Part shown: one piece after another, positions 35,973 through 47,300 of the stretch
How the letters are laid out: each line of letters opens with the position of its first letter
How positions within the stretch are numbered: the first letter of the stretch is position 1
Assembly (NCBI RefSeq): GCF_000224145.3
Contig: NC_020167.2
Location: 363,644-427,643 of the forward strand
Reading direction: 5' to 3'
DNA length: 64,000 nucleotides
From: Ciona intestinalis
Taxonomy: Eukaryota > Chordata > Ascidiacea > Phlebobranchia > Cionidae
Program-made: the position numbers and the translations under genes
Notes under the pieces: generated by a model
What the model was told of the DNA's origin: nothing
What the model saw: the letters and a program-made list of their open reading frames with translations, nothing else
The model's database searches: none

Positions 35973-38900
35973 ATGGTGTTAGATTTGAGTTTTCTGACCA
36001 ACGATGAGATCTTGCACTTACAATCTGTTTTGAATCGTGAAAAAGCGTTTTATAACAAGATCAACAGAACGAGGTATATGTGCTATATCTGCCTATCAAT
36101 TAAATACGTGTGTTTTTAGTTGTACTGTTTGAATGGTGAGCAAATGTGTCAATACACAGTTAATATTAATCGGCGACGTCAACGTATAATGTGCATCAGA
36201 AATATTTGGTTAATCTAGATATATATATCTTATCTATTCCACATTATAACAAATATAAATATGTATATATACCAACGCTTTTTAGTTAATATCAAACGCT
36301 TGAATATTCCTCTTTTAGATGTTGACGTTTAATTAACTGTATTGAATAAAATAAGCGGGCTCGGGAGTTTCCTATGCTTACAGTATTTCCTCGTAAATTC
36401 GTGTAGAAGCCTGTTTAAACCGACGCCGATCAGTTTGATGGCTGTTATTACAATGTATGCTGTAGTGTAGGTTACTGCAGTGGTCCAAAGCACTTTATTA
36501 GTGCACGAATAATAACCTGTTTTACATATTAGTGTAATCACGGTTACAGAGCATTAAAAAATAGCACCTTACTATTTCGCACTTTTTTACCTGTTCAAAG
36601 TATACTGTTTCTATTTTACATATCTTTTTAATATTTAAAAACAGTAATTAGCTTTGACGGGTGTTTTATAAAGTCGGGATAATACTGTCGAATAATTCTG
36701 TAACCTTATTTTCCTGATTATCATTGAATGGTGGTCCGTAAAACAGAAAATTAAAAAACTCGTCTGACAAAGTGTCCCATCTTCCCCCACCCTACTTTTA
36801 TATACAGCATGTATAGTATGGTGGAGTATAAAATATAAAAAAGCTTTCATTTTTTATCTTATTTGGTAGCTAACAAAAAAAAATTACAAAAATAAATATC
36901 CATAACAGCTTAAATGGAGGATTAAGAAATATGGGAGTTAGGTGTTAATAGTGTTTCATCTTAATGGTACTTAAATTAAATTCATTTTAGAGTGGTATGG
37001 TCTCGTATCTCATCCGATGACGTCATTAGAACTGAGTTTAGTAACAAGAAACGTGTTCCCTTCGTACCTGCTTCACAAATTGTTTTAAATGCATTAAAAG
37101 GTAATACAAGTGTTGCAAAAATTTAATTTTATTAAATTTGTGTAAATATTGTTGCATTTTAGAAATTCCATATCGTGATGATGAAAAGTTGAGCAAGTCT
37201 ATATCTCATACAATATGCTCAAATCAACTTTTAAATGTAAGTATGACATAATTGTTCCACCTTTATTTAAAATTGAATATTGAATTTTATGCCAGGAAGA
37301 AGTGGACAAACAAAGTGAAGATGATAAGAATCCAGCAGAAGAAATGCCTTGTAATGACGATACACATGATGCAATAAAACTACCTTATACACCAGCTGCA
37401 GTAGAAGAAGGAAATGTTAAGGTAACCAGCAACGTCGATATGGTTTGTCCAGCACGAGAAGTAAACGAAATTGAGTTGCAAGATATTGAAGTAGGGCAGG
37501 AAAGTTTCGCGTACTGTGCAAAGCCCGGCATACAGCAAGGAGTATCTGATGGAAATCCAACGCCAACAAAAGTCAAACCAAAGTCAGTTACACCAACAAA
37601 GCCTCTGTTTGAATCTGCCACAGTGTCTAATATTCTATGGTGTTTACCAAAACCAGTCACAACTAAACTTTCAACAGCCGAGAAGCACATTCCTCCTAAA
37701 GTAATGATGTACGACATGACTACGACACCACCGAAGTCAAATTCTCGAAAACCGTCCTCTGCTGTTTTGGATTTTACCAACGAAAAACACGTACCAGATG
37801 TAATCAAGCCGACAAAATGTAACTTCAACCAATACTCACCGGAAAGCTCAATCTCTACTCCAAACACTAAACATTCGAAATCACCTAAAAAAAGTCAAAA
37901 CAGTAGGCGTTCTTCTTCTAAATCTACACCTGAAAAGCCCAGCACACCGCAGAAATATTCACCAATATCAGCAACTGCAGTATCTCCTGTCCAATCTAAC
38001 CAGCTAAACTCCTCGCCTACATGGAGCTCTCCCAGTGAAGCTGCATCCGAGGTTTTCTTTGCAGCAGAAGATTCGCCATTTGCAAGAGGGACATCAGTAA
38101 AGAATGAATTCTCATCGTCTTACCAGAGGTCACGCACAGCACCTAAACGCATGTCTTCGCTTCAATTCACATTTGGGGAAACGCTTTCCCAAGGAGACAC
38201 ATTTAGCTCTCAATTTGAAGATGAGCCGAAGATATTCTCGTCAGGTTTGAACCGTTTTTTGATGCCTTGCAACACCATTGGATGTAAGTGTACAGTGGGA
38301 TTCTTATTTAACAGCTACTTTTTCAGAGCAAGAAACAAGTTTCAAGTCACAAGAAGATGACTCTCGTTCGCTTGGCTCGGTTTCTGTCATTCAAGACGTA
38401 AAGCTTGACGTTCTTGTAAAAATTATATTTAATTTTCATTTAAATAAGAAAATGCCGTCATTTCGGGAATTTGACGCCATTTCGATAGGACCTGTTTTTC
38501 GTTTAACTTAAATCCGGAACAATTATGTTTGATATCAAATCACTTAATGTTTGTTATTACAGGGTTGTGCAGGAGAACTGATTGTTTCTTTGACATATTA
38601 CCCAGCTAATTCCATGTATAAACGGACACAGTGTCCACTGAAAGGAACGTAAGTATATACGTTGCTGTAGTTGTCAGTTAATATGAACTAAACATCAATG
38701 TCCAGTGCTGTGGCTAGCAAACCTGCCTCAAGCTCATGGTAAACTATGGATGTATGTGTTCTTTGGCAAGGCACTTAGCGGCAATTGTTTCAAACCAGTG
38801 GCCGTCCATATACCAAAATATTGAAAAAGGCGGACATCAATTGATGAAACAGAACACTTCTGTGTCATTTGTGGTTTATTTACAAATATACTTACATTGT

Positions 38901-41431
38901 TAATACAGACGTAACCCTGAAGATCCTAATACGGACGTTATCTCTCGAAGAAGCTATGTAACTTCTACGGGCTCCCGTTTACCAGTACATAGATTATCCG
39001 AAAGTGGGGCAGCAGAAGCGGATGATTCTGAGTTACGTTTGAAAATTGTTGGAGCTAATCAATTGAAGCTTCCAGGACATATTAAACGGTACCATACTAT
39101 ATTACTTTGTAGTTAAGTAGTCTTTTTCGGCCCCTTTAGCATATGATCTTAATTTTATTTCAACTTGGTCTGTCATTCGGCAAGATTTCAAAACTGATGG
39201 AATTGGAATAAAATTAACGTTATATACCTAAGAAGTATACACAAATCACTTAAGTGGGGTGGGCGAAATGAGACACCTTTTTATTCTAATTTATCGTTCC
39301 ATTTGGTAGTAAACAAATAACATTCAAAGGAATGATAAAACCGTATCCGCATGACTCCTATATACCATTGTTAACTGTTTAAAACACGATCAGGAGGTTT
39401 AGAAATTATGTGCTAAAGGCGTCAGTCACATCTTTCCCACCCCATTATATTACGTAATGCCTGGTAGAAGAAGGTTTCAGATTCTAAAAACGGTTTTATG
39501 CCATGTTACAGAAATAAGTCTAAGACGTACGTGAAGTGCTACATGTTACCGGATAAATCGCACAGGTCGAAAATGAGAAGCACAATTATTAAGTCAACCA
39601 ACAGCCCACGGTATGAGCCCTTTATTTGTATTGCCGCTGCATAACAAAAGTCAACACTGCTGTTATCACATTTTTGTATTATTTTGTCGCTTGTCGGTGA
39701 TGGTAAGTTTTCTGTAGGGCTGACAATTTGAACTTAGTGACGAGTAATTGCTATCAAGTGCCTTACCCATAGACACAACACGGCCACACAGGTTTAGCGG
39801 CATGGAATCGTATCCTTGCTGGCAAAAGCAGGCTAACCACTGTGACAGAGCGCGCATAAATGGAGACAATGATGATTCTTTAATTATTCTCACGTGACAG
39901 GGTAACTTACATGTTCAGTGCCATGTTATATACGGTACATATAACATGGACCTGTTTACATCTCGTACCCATATACGAGAACTAACCACTTATCTGGCCA
40001 CTTATGTTCAATATTATCATGATCATACCCGCTACCAAGGGTTAGTTACCGTGTATACCACTAACATATGTATGTCGGTTTATCAACCAGATACAATCAC
40101 AACTTTGTATTTCGCGGATTTAACAAGTCGGAATTGATGGAGAGATGTATTGAGATAATGGTGGTTGGTGTTGGTTCTGCTGGATCAAGAAGAAAGTCAA
40201 ACACCGTTGGTGGGATTCGATTGTCCTCGGGAGAGCGTAAGATATTTACCAACTTAAGGCAGCTTCTAATCTAACAACCCCCTGAACCATACCCACTGTT
40301 AGTTTTTTGTACATCTTAGTATTTAAGTCCTAAACTTTTATATTTTGTCCCGTTTAAATTGCCGTCACACCTTACACATTTCCCCTCCCTCGTAAGACAA
40401 AGCTCACAACATCTGAATATAGTAACAAATCTCAAGACGGCGTTAAGTGTGTGTTGCAAATATAGAAAACATATAGTGGGGTGGGGGAAGATAGGACACA
40501 TTTTGACTCTATTTTCTCGTCCCTTTTAGTAGTAAACGAAGAATATTCAAAGAATTATAAAACTATATCCTCACGACTCCCATATACCGTTGTTAATTAT
40601 TTAGAACATGATCAGGCTATTTGAATATTATGTGCTAAAGGTGTCCCATCTTCCCCCATCATACCTTTTGTTTGGGCTTCTATGTACTACATGCTATCAA
40701 TTGTCTGTTTGATTCTTAACTACGTGTTCATAGATTAAACATCTATATGAACTTATTCGACTTTTAATAATTTTTTTTCTTCGCTGATTATAAAAATAAT
40801 AAAAAATGACCTTGCTTTAACGGCATTACCACGTAACACTTGCGCTATGGTGGGAAACCGGCAGTACACTTCATGCTGAAGTTACATCGATTGGTAAAAC
40901 GCCAAACTTTATAGGTCATATATAGTGTGTTAGCTTTCAGCTGTTGTTTTTAAGGCATAACGTGATATATAAGCAAAGGATATTTTGGTTACAAACATTA
41001 ATTTTGATTATATAATAGGGTGGGGAAAATTGGGACACATTTTAACTCCATTTTCTCGTCCAATGTGGTAGTAAACAAGGATTTTTCAAAGAATTATAAA
41101 ACTATATGCTCAAGACTCCCATAGACCGTTGTTAACTGTTTAAAACACGATCAGGGTATTCGGATATTATCGCCAAAGATGTCCCGTCTTCCCCCATCCT
41201 ACTATACTTCATCTGCCATCCGGCAAGACACCATTAAGGTAGAAAAGAGTATTTCTTTTACAGAAACCTCTTTGTATACTTTTTTTAGGTAAACATATCG
41301 GTAAACCTGCCGAGTGGATGGACTCTAATGCGGAAGAACGAGAGTTGTGGATGAAGTCGTTGTCAGCACCTGGGATGGAAACAATTTCAATAATTCCTCT
41401 TCGATCTCATATAAAACCAACATATAAATAG
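35973..41431 (+). CDS. Synaptotagmin-like protein, SHD plus a single C2 domain
   Basis: Ten exons (35973-36073, 36991-37100, 37163-37236, 37296-38244, 38336-38415, 38563-38648, 38909-39088, 39512-39610, 40091-40236, 41289-41431) join in frame into 655 residues. The start MVLDLSFLTNDEILHLQSVL resembles the first SHD helix of Slp proteins. No zinc finger follows. A long Ser/Thr/Pro-rich linker (residues about 95-410) leads to one C2 domain of C2B type: GELIVSLTYYP, then an inserted loop, LRLKIVGANQLKLP, KTYVKCYMLPDKSHRSKMR, SPRYNHNFVFRGF, and a C-terminal helix with EWMDSNAEERELWMKSL. The usual C2A is not found, nor is there intronic space in which I can see one. The role is probably Rab-linked membrane tethering. 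The nearest class is SYTL1-3. The acidic calcium-binding loop residues look poorly kept, so calcium-independent lipid binding is likely. Confidence 0.85.
36548..36795. mobile_element. Truncated long-form MITE in intron 1 of the second SYTL gene
   Basis: Only the right part is present: AAAAAATAGCACCTTACTAT, CAGTAATTAGCTTTGACGGG, and the terminal CAAAGTGTCCCATCTTCCCC followed by CACCCTAC. It closely matches 54185-54430. Confidence 0.75.
38700..38890 (+). mobile_element. Diverged SINE copy in a SYTL intron
   Basis: Family body blocks are present in order (GGCAAGGCACTTAGCGGCAA, AACCAGTGGCCGTCC, GATGAAACAGAACACTTCTG) after a degraded tRNA-like head (CCAGTGCTGTGGCTAGC). Confidence 0.55.
39252..39449. 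mobile_element. Short-form MITE
   Basis: The termini AAGTGGGGTGGGCGAAATG and CATCTTTCCCACCCCATTA enclose the standard interior (TTTGGTAGTAAACAAATAAC, GTTTAAAACACGATCAGG). It lies in intron 7 of the second SYTL gene. Confidence 0.75.
39700..39870 (-). mobile_element. Diverged SINE copy, reverse orientation
   Basis: On the minus strand, a head like CTCTGTCACAGTGGTTAGCC and body blocks (GGCAAGGATACGATTCCATG, AAGGCACTTGATAGCAATTA) match the family order with many differences. Confidence 0.5.
40471..40664. mobile_element. Short-form MITE
   Basis: The termini ATAGTGGGGTGGGGGAAGAT and GTGTCCCATCTTCCCCCATC enclose the standard interior. It lies in the last intron of the second SYTL gene. Confidence 0.8.
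41012..41206. mobile_element. Short-form MITE
   Basis: The termini ATAATAGGGTGGGGAAAATT and CCCGTCTTCCCCCATCCTAC enclose the standard interior. It is the second copy in the last intron of the second SYTL gene. Confidence 0.8.
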
Positions 41432-41438
41432 ATGTATA

Positions 41439-41665
41439 TAGTAGGGTGGGACAGTTTTTTTTATATATATTTTATCGTTCTATTTGGTAGTAAACAAAGA
41501 ATGTTTACATACTTATACAGTTGTATCATAGTATACTGAAGTGATCACTTCAGTATACTATGGTTGTATTCTCACGACACCTAAAAAGGTATTAATTGTT
41601 AAAATGCGATTAGGAAATATGGGATATTATGTGCTAACGGTATCTACCTTACCCCACAGTATTAT
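41439..41665. mobile_element. Short-form MITE carrying a palindromic insertion
   Basis: It begins ATAGTAGGGTGGGACAG and continues with the family interior TTTGGTAGTAAACAAAGAAT. The interior resumes after an interruption at 41520-41569 and ends near CTTACCCCACAGTATTATA. It starts 8 bases after the SYTL stop codon. Confidence 0.7.
41520..41569. repeat. 36-bp perfect palindrome flanked by 7-bp direct repeats
   Basis: GTTGTAT at 41520-41526 and again at 41563-41569 flank, with no spare base, a palindrome at 41527-41562. Its left half is CATAGTATACTGAAGTGA and its right half is the exact reverse complement. The insert interrupts a MITE, whose consensus runs through this point elsewhere, so the pattern looks like a tiny insertion with a 7-bp target duplication. 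Confidence 0.85.
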
Positions 41666-42213
41666 ATTATTATATCGAGTCTTACGCTGTATATATCCAT
41701 GTTGCCGTTATCATGTACAACAGTTACTGCTGATGTACAAATCCAATATTGCTGTAATATGTCTCAATTGCTGCTGCATGTTTGATTATATGATCTTTTA
41801 AAGTTTTGTAGGCTCTTATAGTAGTTTAGTGTAACCCGAAACAGATTTTAAAACTGGTAAACACCTGCTGCTCCCTATATATAAAATATTCTTTTTGTAT
41901 ATTAATCTATCTCGAAACCAAAATGAACACAAGTCCACCGCAATGTAAATAAAATTTTATGTACATTCATTTTTGACCATGATATGCGTTACTGGGAAAG
42001 AACCGATTCATGTAATATATAAGATAGAAACGTTAAAACTAAAATCGCGCTATAGAAGTCACGTCATTGTCAGCTCGCTATTCAATACTTGAAGTTAATT
42101 GGTCTGGTCGCTGACGGGATTGACGCCTCGCATTATCGAGATTTTTTAAAAAATCTTCTTTCACGGATATCTATTTGATAAAAGACAGAAACAAATGTTT
42201 CTGGAAAAACATA

Positions 42214-42386
42214 GTATAGTGGATGGGACACCTTTAGCACAGAATATCCAAATACTTTGATCGTGTTTTAAACAATTAACACCGATTTATGGGAGTCGGA
42301 AGGAAATAGTTTTATAAGTATTTTATTTTCATTGTTTACTACTAAATGCGACAAAAAATGTGTCCCGTTTTCCCCCGTCCTACTAG
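42214..42386. mobile_element. Short-form MITE, inverted relative to most copies
   Basis: The interior appears reverse-complemented (TGATCGTGTTTTAAACAATT, CATTGTTTACTACTAAATG) between a degraded left end (AGTGGATGGGACACC) and the right end TCCCGTTTTCCCCCGTCC. Confidence 0.75.
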
Positions 42387-42608
42387 ATTAAGATGCTGGT
42401 ATGCTCGCTGAATCATAGAAAAAACTCCGATGTTTTGTGATTTGCAAGGGTGAACGATTAAACCTTGAAACACCAACCCAGTATCGTAGTTTAACAAAAA
42501 AATAGAATAAAATGTTTCGTACAGTTTGATTTTGTTTTATAAAATTATTGTTACTTTTGTGGAAAAACTTAGACATATATGTAAGAGAAAAATAGGCAGT
42601 GGTCAATA

Positions 42609-42853
42609 TGTAACAATCCGAGTAATCATTGTTGAGCCCGCGGGTGATTGCCCGCGCCTAATTAAGTACGGCGTCTCTTGCCGCATTCTTGGCAAGCGAT
42701 CACGTGGTGATAGCCACGTAACACCACGTGTCGGCTGCCGGTTATCCAGATTAAACGGTGGGACTCTCTTGATTGTGATTGTACTGGCCGGACGTATTTG
42801 CTGCTATACTATGTGTGTACCTGATTTTATACGAACCGAATAAATAAGTAACA
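42609..42853 (+). repeat. LTR copy 1 of a Ty3/gypsy element
   Basis: A 245-bp LTR with TG...CA ends, starting TGTAACAATCCGAGTAATC and ending AAATAAGTAACA. It is nearly identical to the LTR at 48999-49243. The sequence just after it is not the primer-binding site seen after the copy at 44133. Confidence 0.95.
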
Positions 42854-44132
42854 CTGCTGGCGCTTGACTACCTACGATCGCAAGTTAACCCAATAAGCAG
42901 ATTTAAAATCGAACTGGTACTATTGCGTACTAACACATCACACCTTGCTTGAAAACTTCAAGTCGTTGCAGTTTTAATAATGCGACATACTTAGGACAAC
43001 TATTAGCCTACTTAATTAGAACTTCGCGAACTTTACTTCTGAAACGTGACCTCCTTTCAGCTGCCCTGGCATTAAACTAATGGCAAAAAAACGGCGCTTC
43101 CGCTTTTAAACAAGCCTATTGTTCGAGTCAGACCTACTTGTTTCTTTAATTGTTCATAGGGCGCACCTGATTGGCCGAGCGCTTTGAGCCAGTGCTTCTC
43201 CCAAATAACATTTGCATAAAGCGAGGCGCGCAAGAGACAAGCCCCGGCGAAATGAGACGATTAAGAGCAAGATAACTGATTGGCCGAGCGCTTTCAGCCG
43301 GTGCTTCTCTCAAATAAAATTTGCATAAAGCGAGGCGCGCCAGAGAGAAGCCCCGGCGAAATGAGACGATTTAGAGCAAGATAACAGCCGCATGCCAAGA
43401 GTCCAATCGACAACTGCCCTCGAAAGAGGGAGAGGCGGCTGCAACTTGCGACAATTTCGTGCAGTGCAACGGCCAGATTACAGTACGAAACAACAACACT
43501 CCTTGAGAGATAGCGAGTCGGTTGCAAGTTGCGACGATTTGGCGCCAGGCAGCGTCCACTTACTATCTGTGCTACATATCACTACCATTTTAGAAAAAAG
43601 CTGTTGGCGCTTGACTAACACGATCGCAAGGTACAGCATTAAGCACATTNNNNNNNNNNNNNNNNNNNNNNNNNNNNNNNNNNNNNNNNNNNNNNNNNNN
43701 NNNNNNNNNNNNNNNNNNNNNNNNNNNNNNNNNNNNNNNNNNNNNNNNNNNNNNNNNNNNNNNNNNNNNNNNNNGTAACGGTAACTCGCAGAATACAGCT
43801 CTCGTCTGTTCGTCCACCCACGCGTCTTTATACAAGGCATCCATCACCAACTTTCCTGTCTAGAAAAGTACACAGGAAAATGTTAATGGTTGTTCTTTAA
43901 AACCGAATAATACACACCTCTTGGCTCGCGAAATCAGCACCTTTTGCACGCACTAAATGTAGAATTGCAACAATATCAAAGTAAGTTGTAACATAAATTG
44001 GTATTACTGATACGAGTATAGGAGCTCGTACCAAGGCTTAATTGTTTAAACTCAACTTAAATGTTCATTCAAGAAGGGAATATTCAGTATTGGACTTTCG
44101 GTCGAGCGATTCATACCCAAAATATAAGTAAG
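42854..44132. other. Spacer between the first and second LTR, with duplicated CCAAT/octamer module
   Basis: No retroviral coding sequence is recognised. A GC-richer block at 43160-43390 contains two copies of a 109-bp unit. The phrase GGCGCTTGACTA, followed shortly by CGATCGCAAG, occurs near both sides (about 42860 and 43606). Assembly gap 43650-43774 interrupts the spacer. Its origin is unknown: host DNA, another element, or a misjoin. Confidence 0.5.
43168..43385. promoter_or_regulatory. Two tandem CCAAT-box + octamer modules
   Basis: Each 109-bp unit starts TGATTGGCCGAGCGCTTT (inverted CCAAT box) and contains the octamer ATTTGCAT about 40 bases on (43210-43217 and 43319-43326). A GC-rich part follows (AAGCGAGGCGCGC, CCCCGGCGAAATGAGACG). 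CCAAT plus octamer spacing of this kind is known from histone H2B and snRNA promoters. Whether it drives anything here is inference. Confidence 0.45.
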
Positions 44133-44379
44133 TGTAACAATCCGAGTAATCATTGTTGAGCCCGCGGGTGATTGCCCGCGCCTAATTAAGTACGGCGTCT
44201 CTTGCCGCATTCTTGGCAAGCGATCACGTGGTGATAGCCACGTAACACCACGTGTCGGCTGGCCGGTTATCCAGATTAAATGGTGGGGACTCTCTTGATT
44301 GTGATTGTACTGGCCGGACGTATTTGCTGCTATACTATGTGTGTACCTGATTTTATACGAACCGAATAAATAAGTAACA
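44133..44379 (+). repeat. LTR copy 2 (directly upstream of the primer-binding site)
   Basis: The same LTR as copies 1 and 3 with a few more differences (about 247 bp). It is followed at once by TGGTGACCACAGAGGGG, which has the TGG start expected of a tRNA primer-binding site. Confidence 0.95.
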
Positions 44380-47300
44380 CTGGTGACCACAGAGGGGCCG
44401 CACAGTATAGCAAGAAGATTTTAAGTAAAAAGATTTTAAGCAAGACGATTTTAAGCAAGACGATTTTAGAATGAACTTTTTTTACCCACCGCCTAATTAT
44501 GAACTAGGAGGGAATTTTAACTCTTTTCTGTTAACATTTGAAAGTTTTTGCGACAGTGTGAGCGCAAACGAAGCAACCAAGAAACATGCTTTTCTTTCAA
44601 GTCTGCCAGACGAGACGAAGTTCGACATGCGGCCAATCGATGGAGTCCTGCAAAATCTGAGTTACGAAGACCTTAAGAAACGCGCGCAAGAAGTAGTTTG
44701 CGGCATTGATCAGTGTGCGAAAGCCAGACAGCAACTATTTTCGAGAAATCAAGCGATCGGTGAGTCGGGAANNNNNNNNNNNNNNNNNNNNNNNNNNNNN
44801 NNNNNNNNNNNNNNNNNNNNNNNNNNNNNNNNNNNNNNNNNNNNNNNNNNNNNNNNNNNNNNNNNNNNNNNNNNNNNNNNNNNNNNNNNNNNNNNNNNNN
44901 NNNNNNNNNNNNNNNNNNNNNNNNNNNNNNNNNNNNNNNNNNNNNNNNNNNNNNNNNNNNNNNNNNNNNNNNNNNNNNNNNNNNNNNNNNNNNNNNNNNN
45001 NNNNNNNNNNNNNNNNNNNNNNNNNNNNNNNNNNNNNNNNNNNNNNNNNNNNNNNNNNNNNNNNNNNNNNNNNNNNNNNNNNNNNNNNNNNNNNNNNNNN
45101 NNNNNNNNNNNNNNNNNNNNNNNNNNNNNNNNNNNNNNNNNNNNNNNNNNNNNNNNNNNNNNNNNNNNNNNNNNNNNNNNNNNNCTACGGACAATCGCGA
45201 CAACCCTACCGACCCATCGAAGAGAACAACCCAGCAATCACTCGGCATCGAATTCACACCATCGCTGGAGAACAACACCGGTATGCTAGAATAAATATAA
45301 ATAACAAGCCCGTATATGCTTTAGTAGATACTGGTGCTACGGTCACAGTCATATCTAGAAAATTCTTTGATCTATTGAACGGTCATAAGTTGTCTGGGTC
45401 CCCTCCTAATATGCTATTTGTGGGTGCAGGTGGAAATAATATCCCTATGGATGGTACATCCCTTTTTCAATTCTTTGTAGCTGGCGTGAGAGTTCAATTT
45501 AGAGCATTCGTTTCCCCTGATGTAACTGAAACTTGCATACTCGGCCTGGATTTTATCGAATCTAATGAATGTGTTGTCGACTATAAGAATATGATATTGA
45601 CGGCTTCTGGAGGAACTCTCCCATTGTTAAAGAAATCGGGTATTTTAAGAACTTGTGATATTTACCTAAATGAGGCAGTGAAAGTACCTGCTTTAACAGA
45701 AATTGTTATCCCGTGTAAATTTAAGAGTCTTGGTGTCTCTGGTACCCACGATGTGATAATTGAACGTAGTCAAAATTGTTTAGAAAACTATGAAATTGTA
45801 ACCGCTAATTGCGTAACAAAAACCATGGGTGATAATGTGACCGTAAAAATGGCAAACTTCACGTCATCAGATAAGTACTTGCCTACGGGTGTGGTGGTTG
45901 GTAAACTCTCTCCAATCGTGGGAGAAAACATCTTTTATGACAATGTTTTTACAATTTGCAAATCAGTGCAAACCCCAATAGAAATTTCATCCGATGATGG
46001 TGATATCAGTGTTCTATTGAAGGAATTGAACTTAGATTTATCAGCTTTGTCGCAGGTTGAGCAAACTGCGTTGATCGATCTGATAACAAGACGCAGAAAC
46101 GCTTTCGCCCTGTCTAATAAGGAACTGGGAAAAACATCTACGATCAGCCACACAATTAACACGGAGAACGCAACACCGGTCAGACATCACCCACGAAGAA
46201 TGTCGGATGAGCACAAGAAAAAGGTAGCTAAACTTATTGATGAAATGAAAAATACGGGCGTTATAACTAGCTCCAATTCCCCTTGGTCAAGCCCGGTCGT
46301 TCTTGTTCGAAAGAAAGATGGAGACATGCGATTTTGTGTCGATTATAGATCGCTTAATCAATGCACAAAAAAAGACAGTTATCCGCTCCCCCGCGTAGAT
46401 GATTGTTTAGATGAACTATCTGGCTGCCAATATTTTTCCACCTTAGATTTAAAATCCGGATACTGGCAAATACCCATGAAAGAACAAGATCGTGAAAAAA
46501 CCGCTTTCACGTGTCACAAAGGGTTGTTCCACTTTAATGTAATGCCGTTTGGCTTGGCTAACGCACCGGCAACGTTTCAAATGTTAATGCGCATCGTTCT
46601 TAATGGCGTGGAATGGAACGGTGCCTTGTCATACCTGGACGACATTATTGTATATGCCAAATCGTTTACAGAGCATCTGCAATGTCTAGACCAAGTATTA
46701 AAACGCTTGATTTCTCATGGACTAAAACTGAAACCACCCAAATGCAACTTTCTTTAAAAAACAAGTAAAATTCCTTGGGCATATCGTATCAAAAGCGGGC
46801 GTATCATGTGACCCAAACAAAACCTCCACAATAGCAACCTGGCCCTCACCCAAATCCGTTAAAGAAGTTAGGCAATTCCTTGGACTTGCATCATATTACA
46901 GAAAATTTGTAAAAGAGTTCGCAAATGTTGCCGCGCCGTTGTACGACCTTACAAAGCTCACACCAAAACAATTCGCTTGGAACAAAGAGTGTGAAAGCTC
47001 GTTCACGAAGTTGAAATCGGCATTAATATCACCTCCTGTCTTAGCGTACCCCGACTTTACAAAACAATTTCTACTGGATACTGACGCTTCTAATACTGCA
47101 GTGGGCGCAGTGCTATCGCAGGTCGTTAATGGCGAAGAACACCCAATTGCGTACACAAGCAGATCTCTGACAAAAGCCGAGCGTAATTACTCTACAACGC
47201 GTAAGGAACTTTTAGCGATTGTCCATGCGGTTAAAAAGTTTCGATGTTACTTGGACAAATCATTTCTGTTGCGCACAGACCATGCAGCATTGCGATGGAT

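Larger units (their letters stand above)
41432..42213. other. Region downstream of the second SYTL gene
   Basis: It holds the probable 3' UTR with AATAAA at 41948, a MITE copy (41439-41665) and a palindromic insertion (41520-41569). No further gene is seen. Confidence 0.5.

Noticed and set aside
42526-42843. A 105-residue open frame in the first LTR, repeated in the others
   Set aside because: It is recurrent only because the LTR is repeated; LTRs of this family are not known to code for protein.
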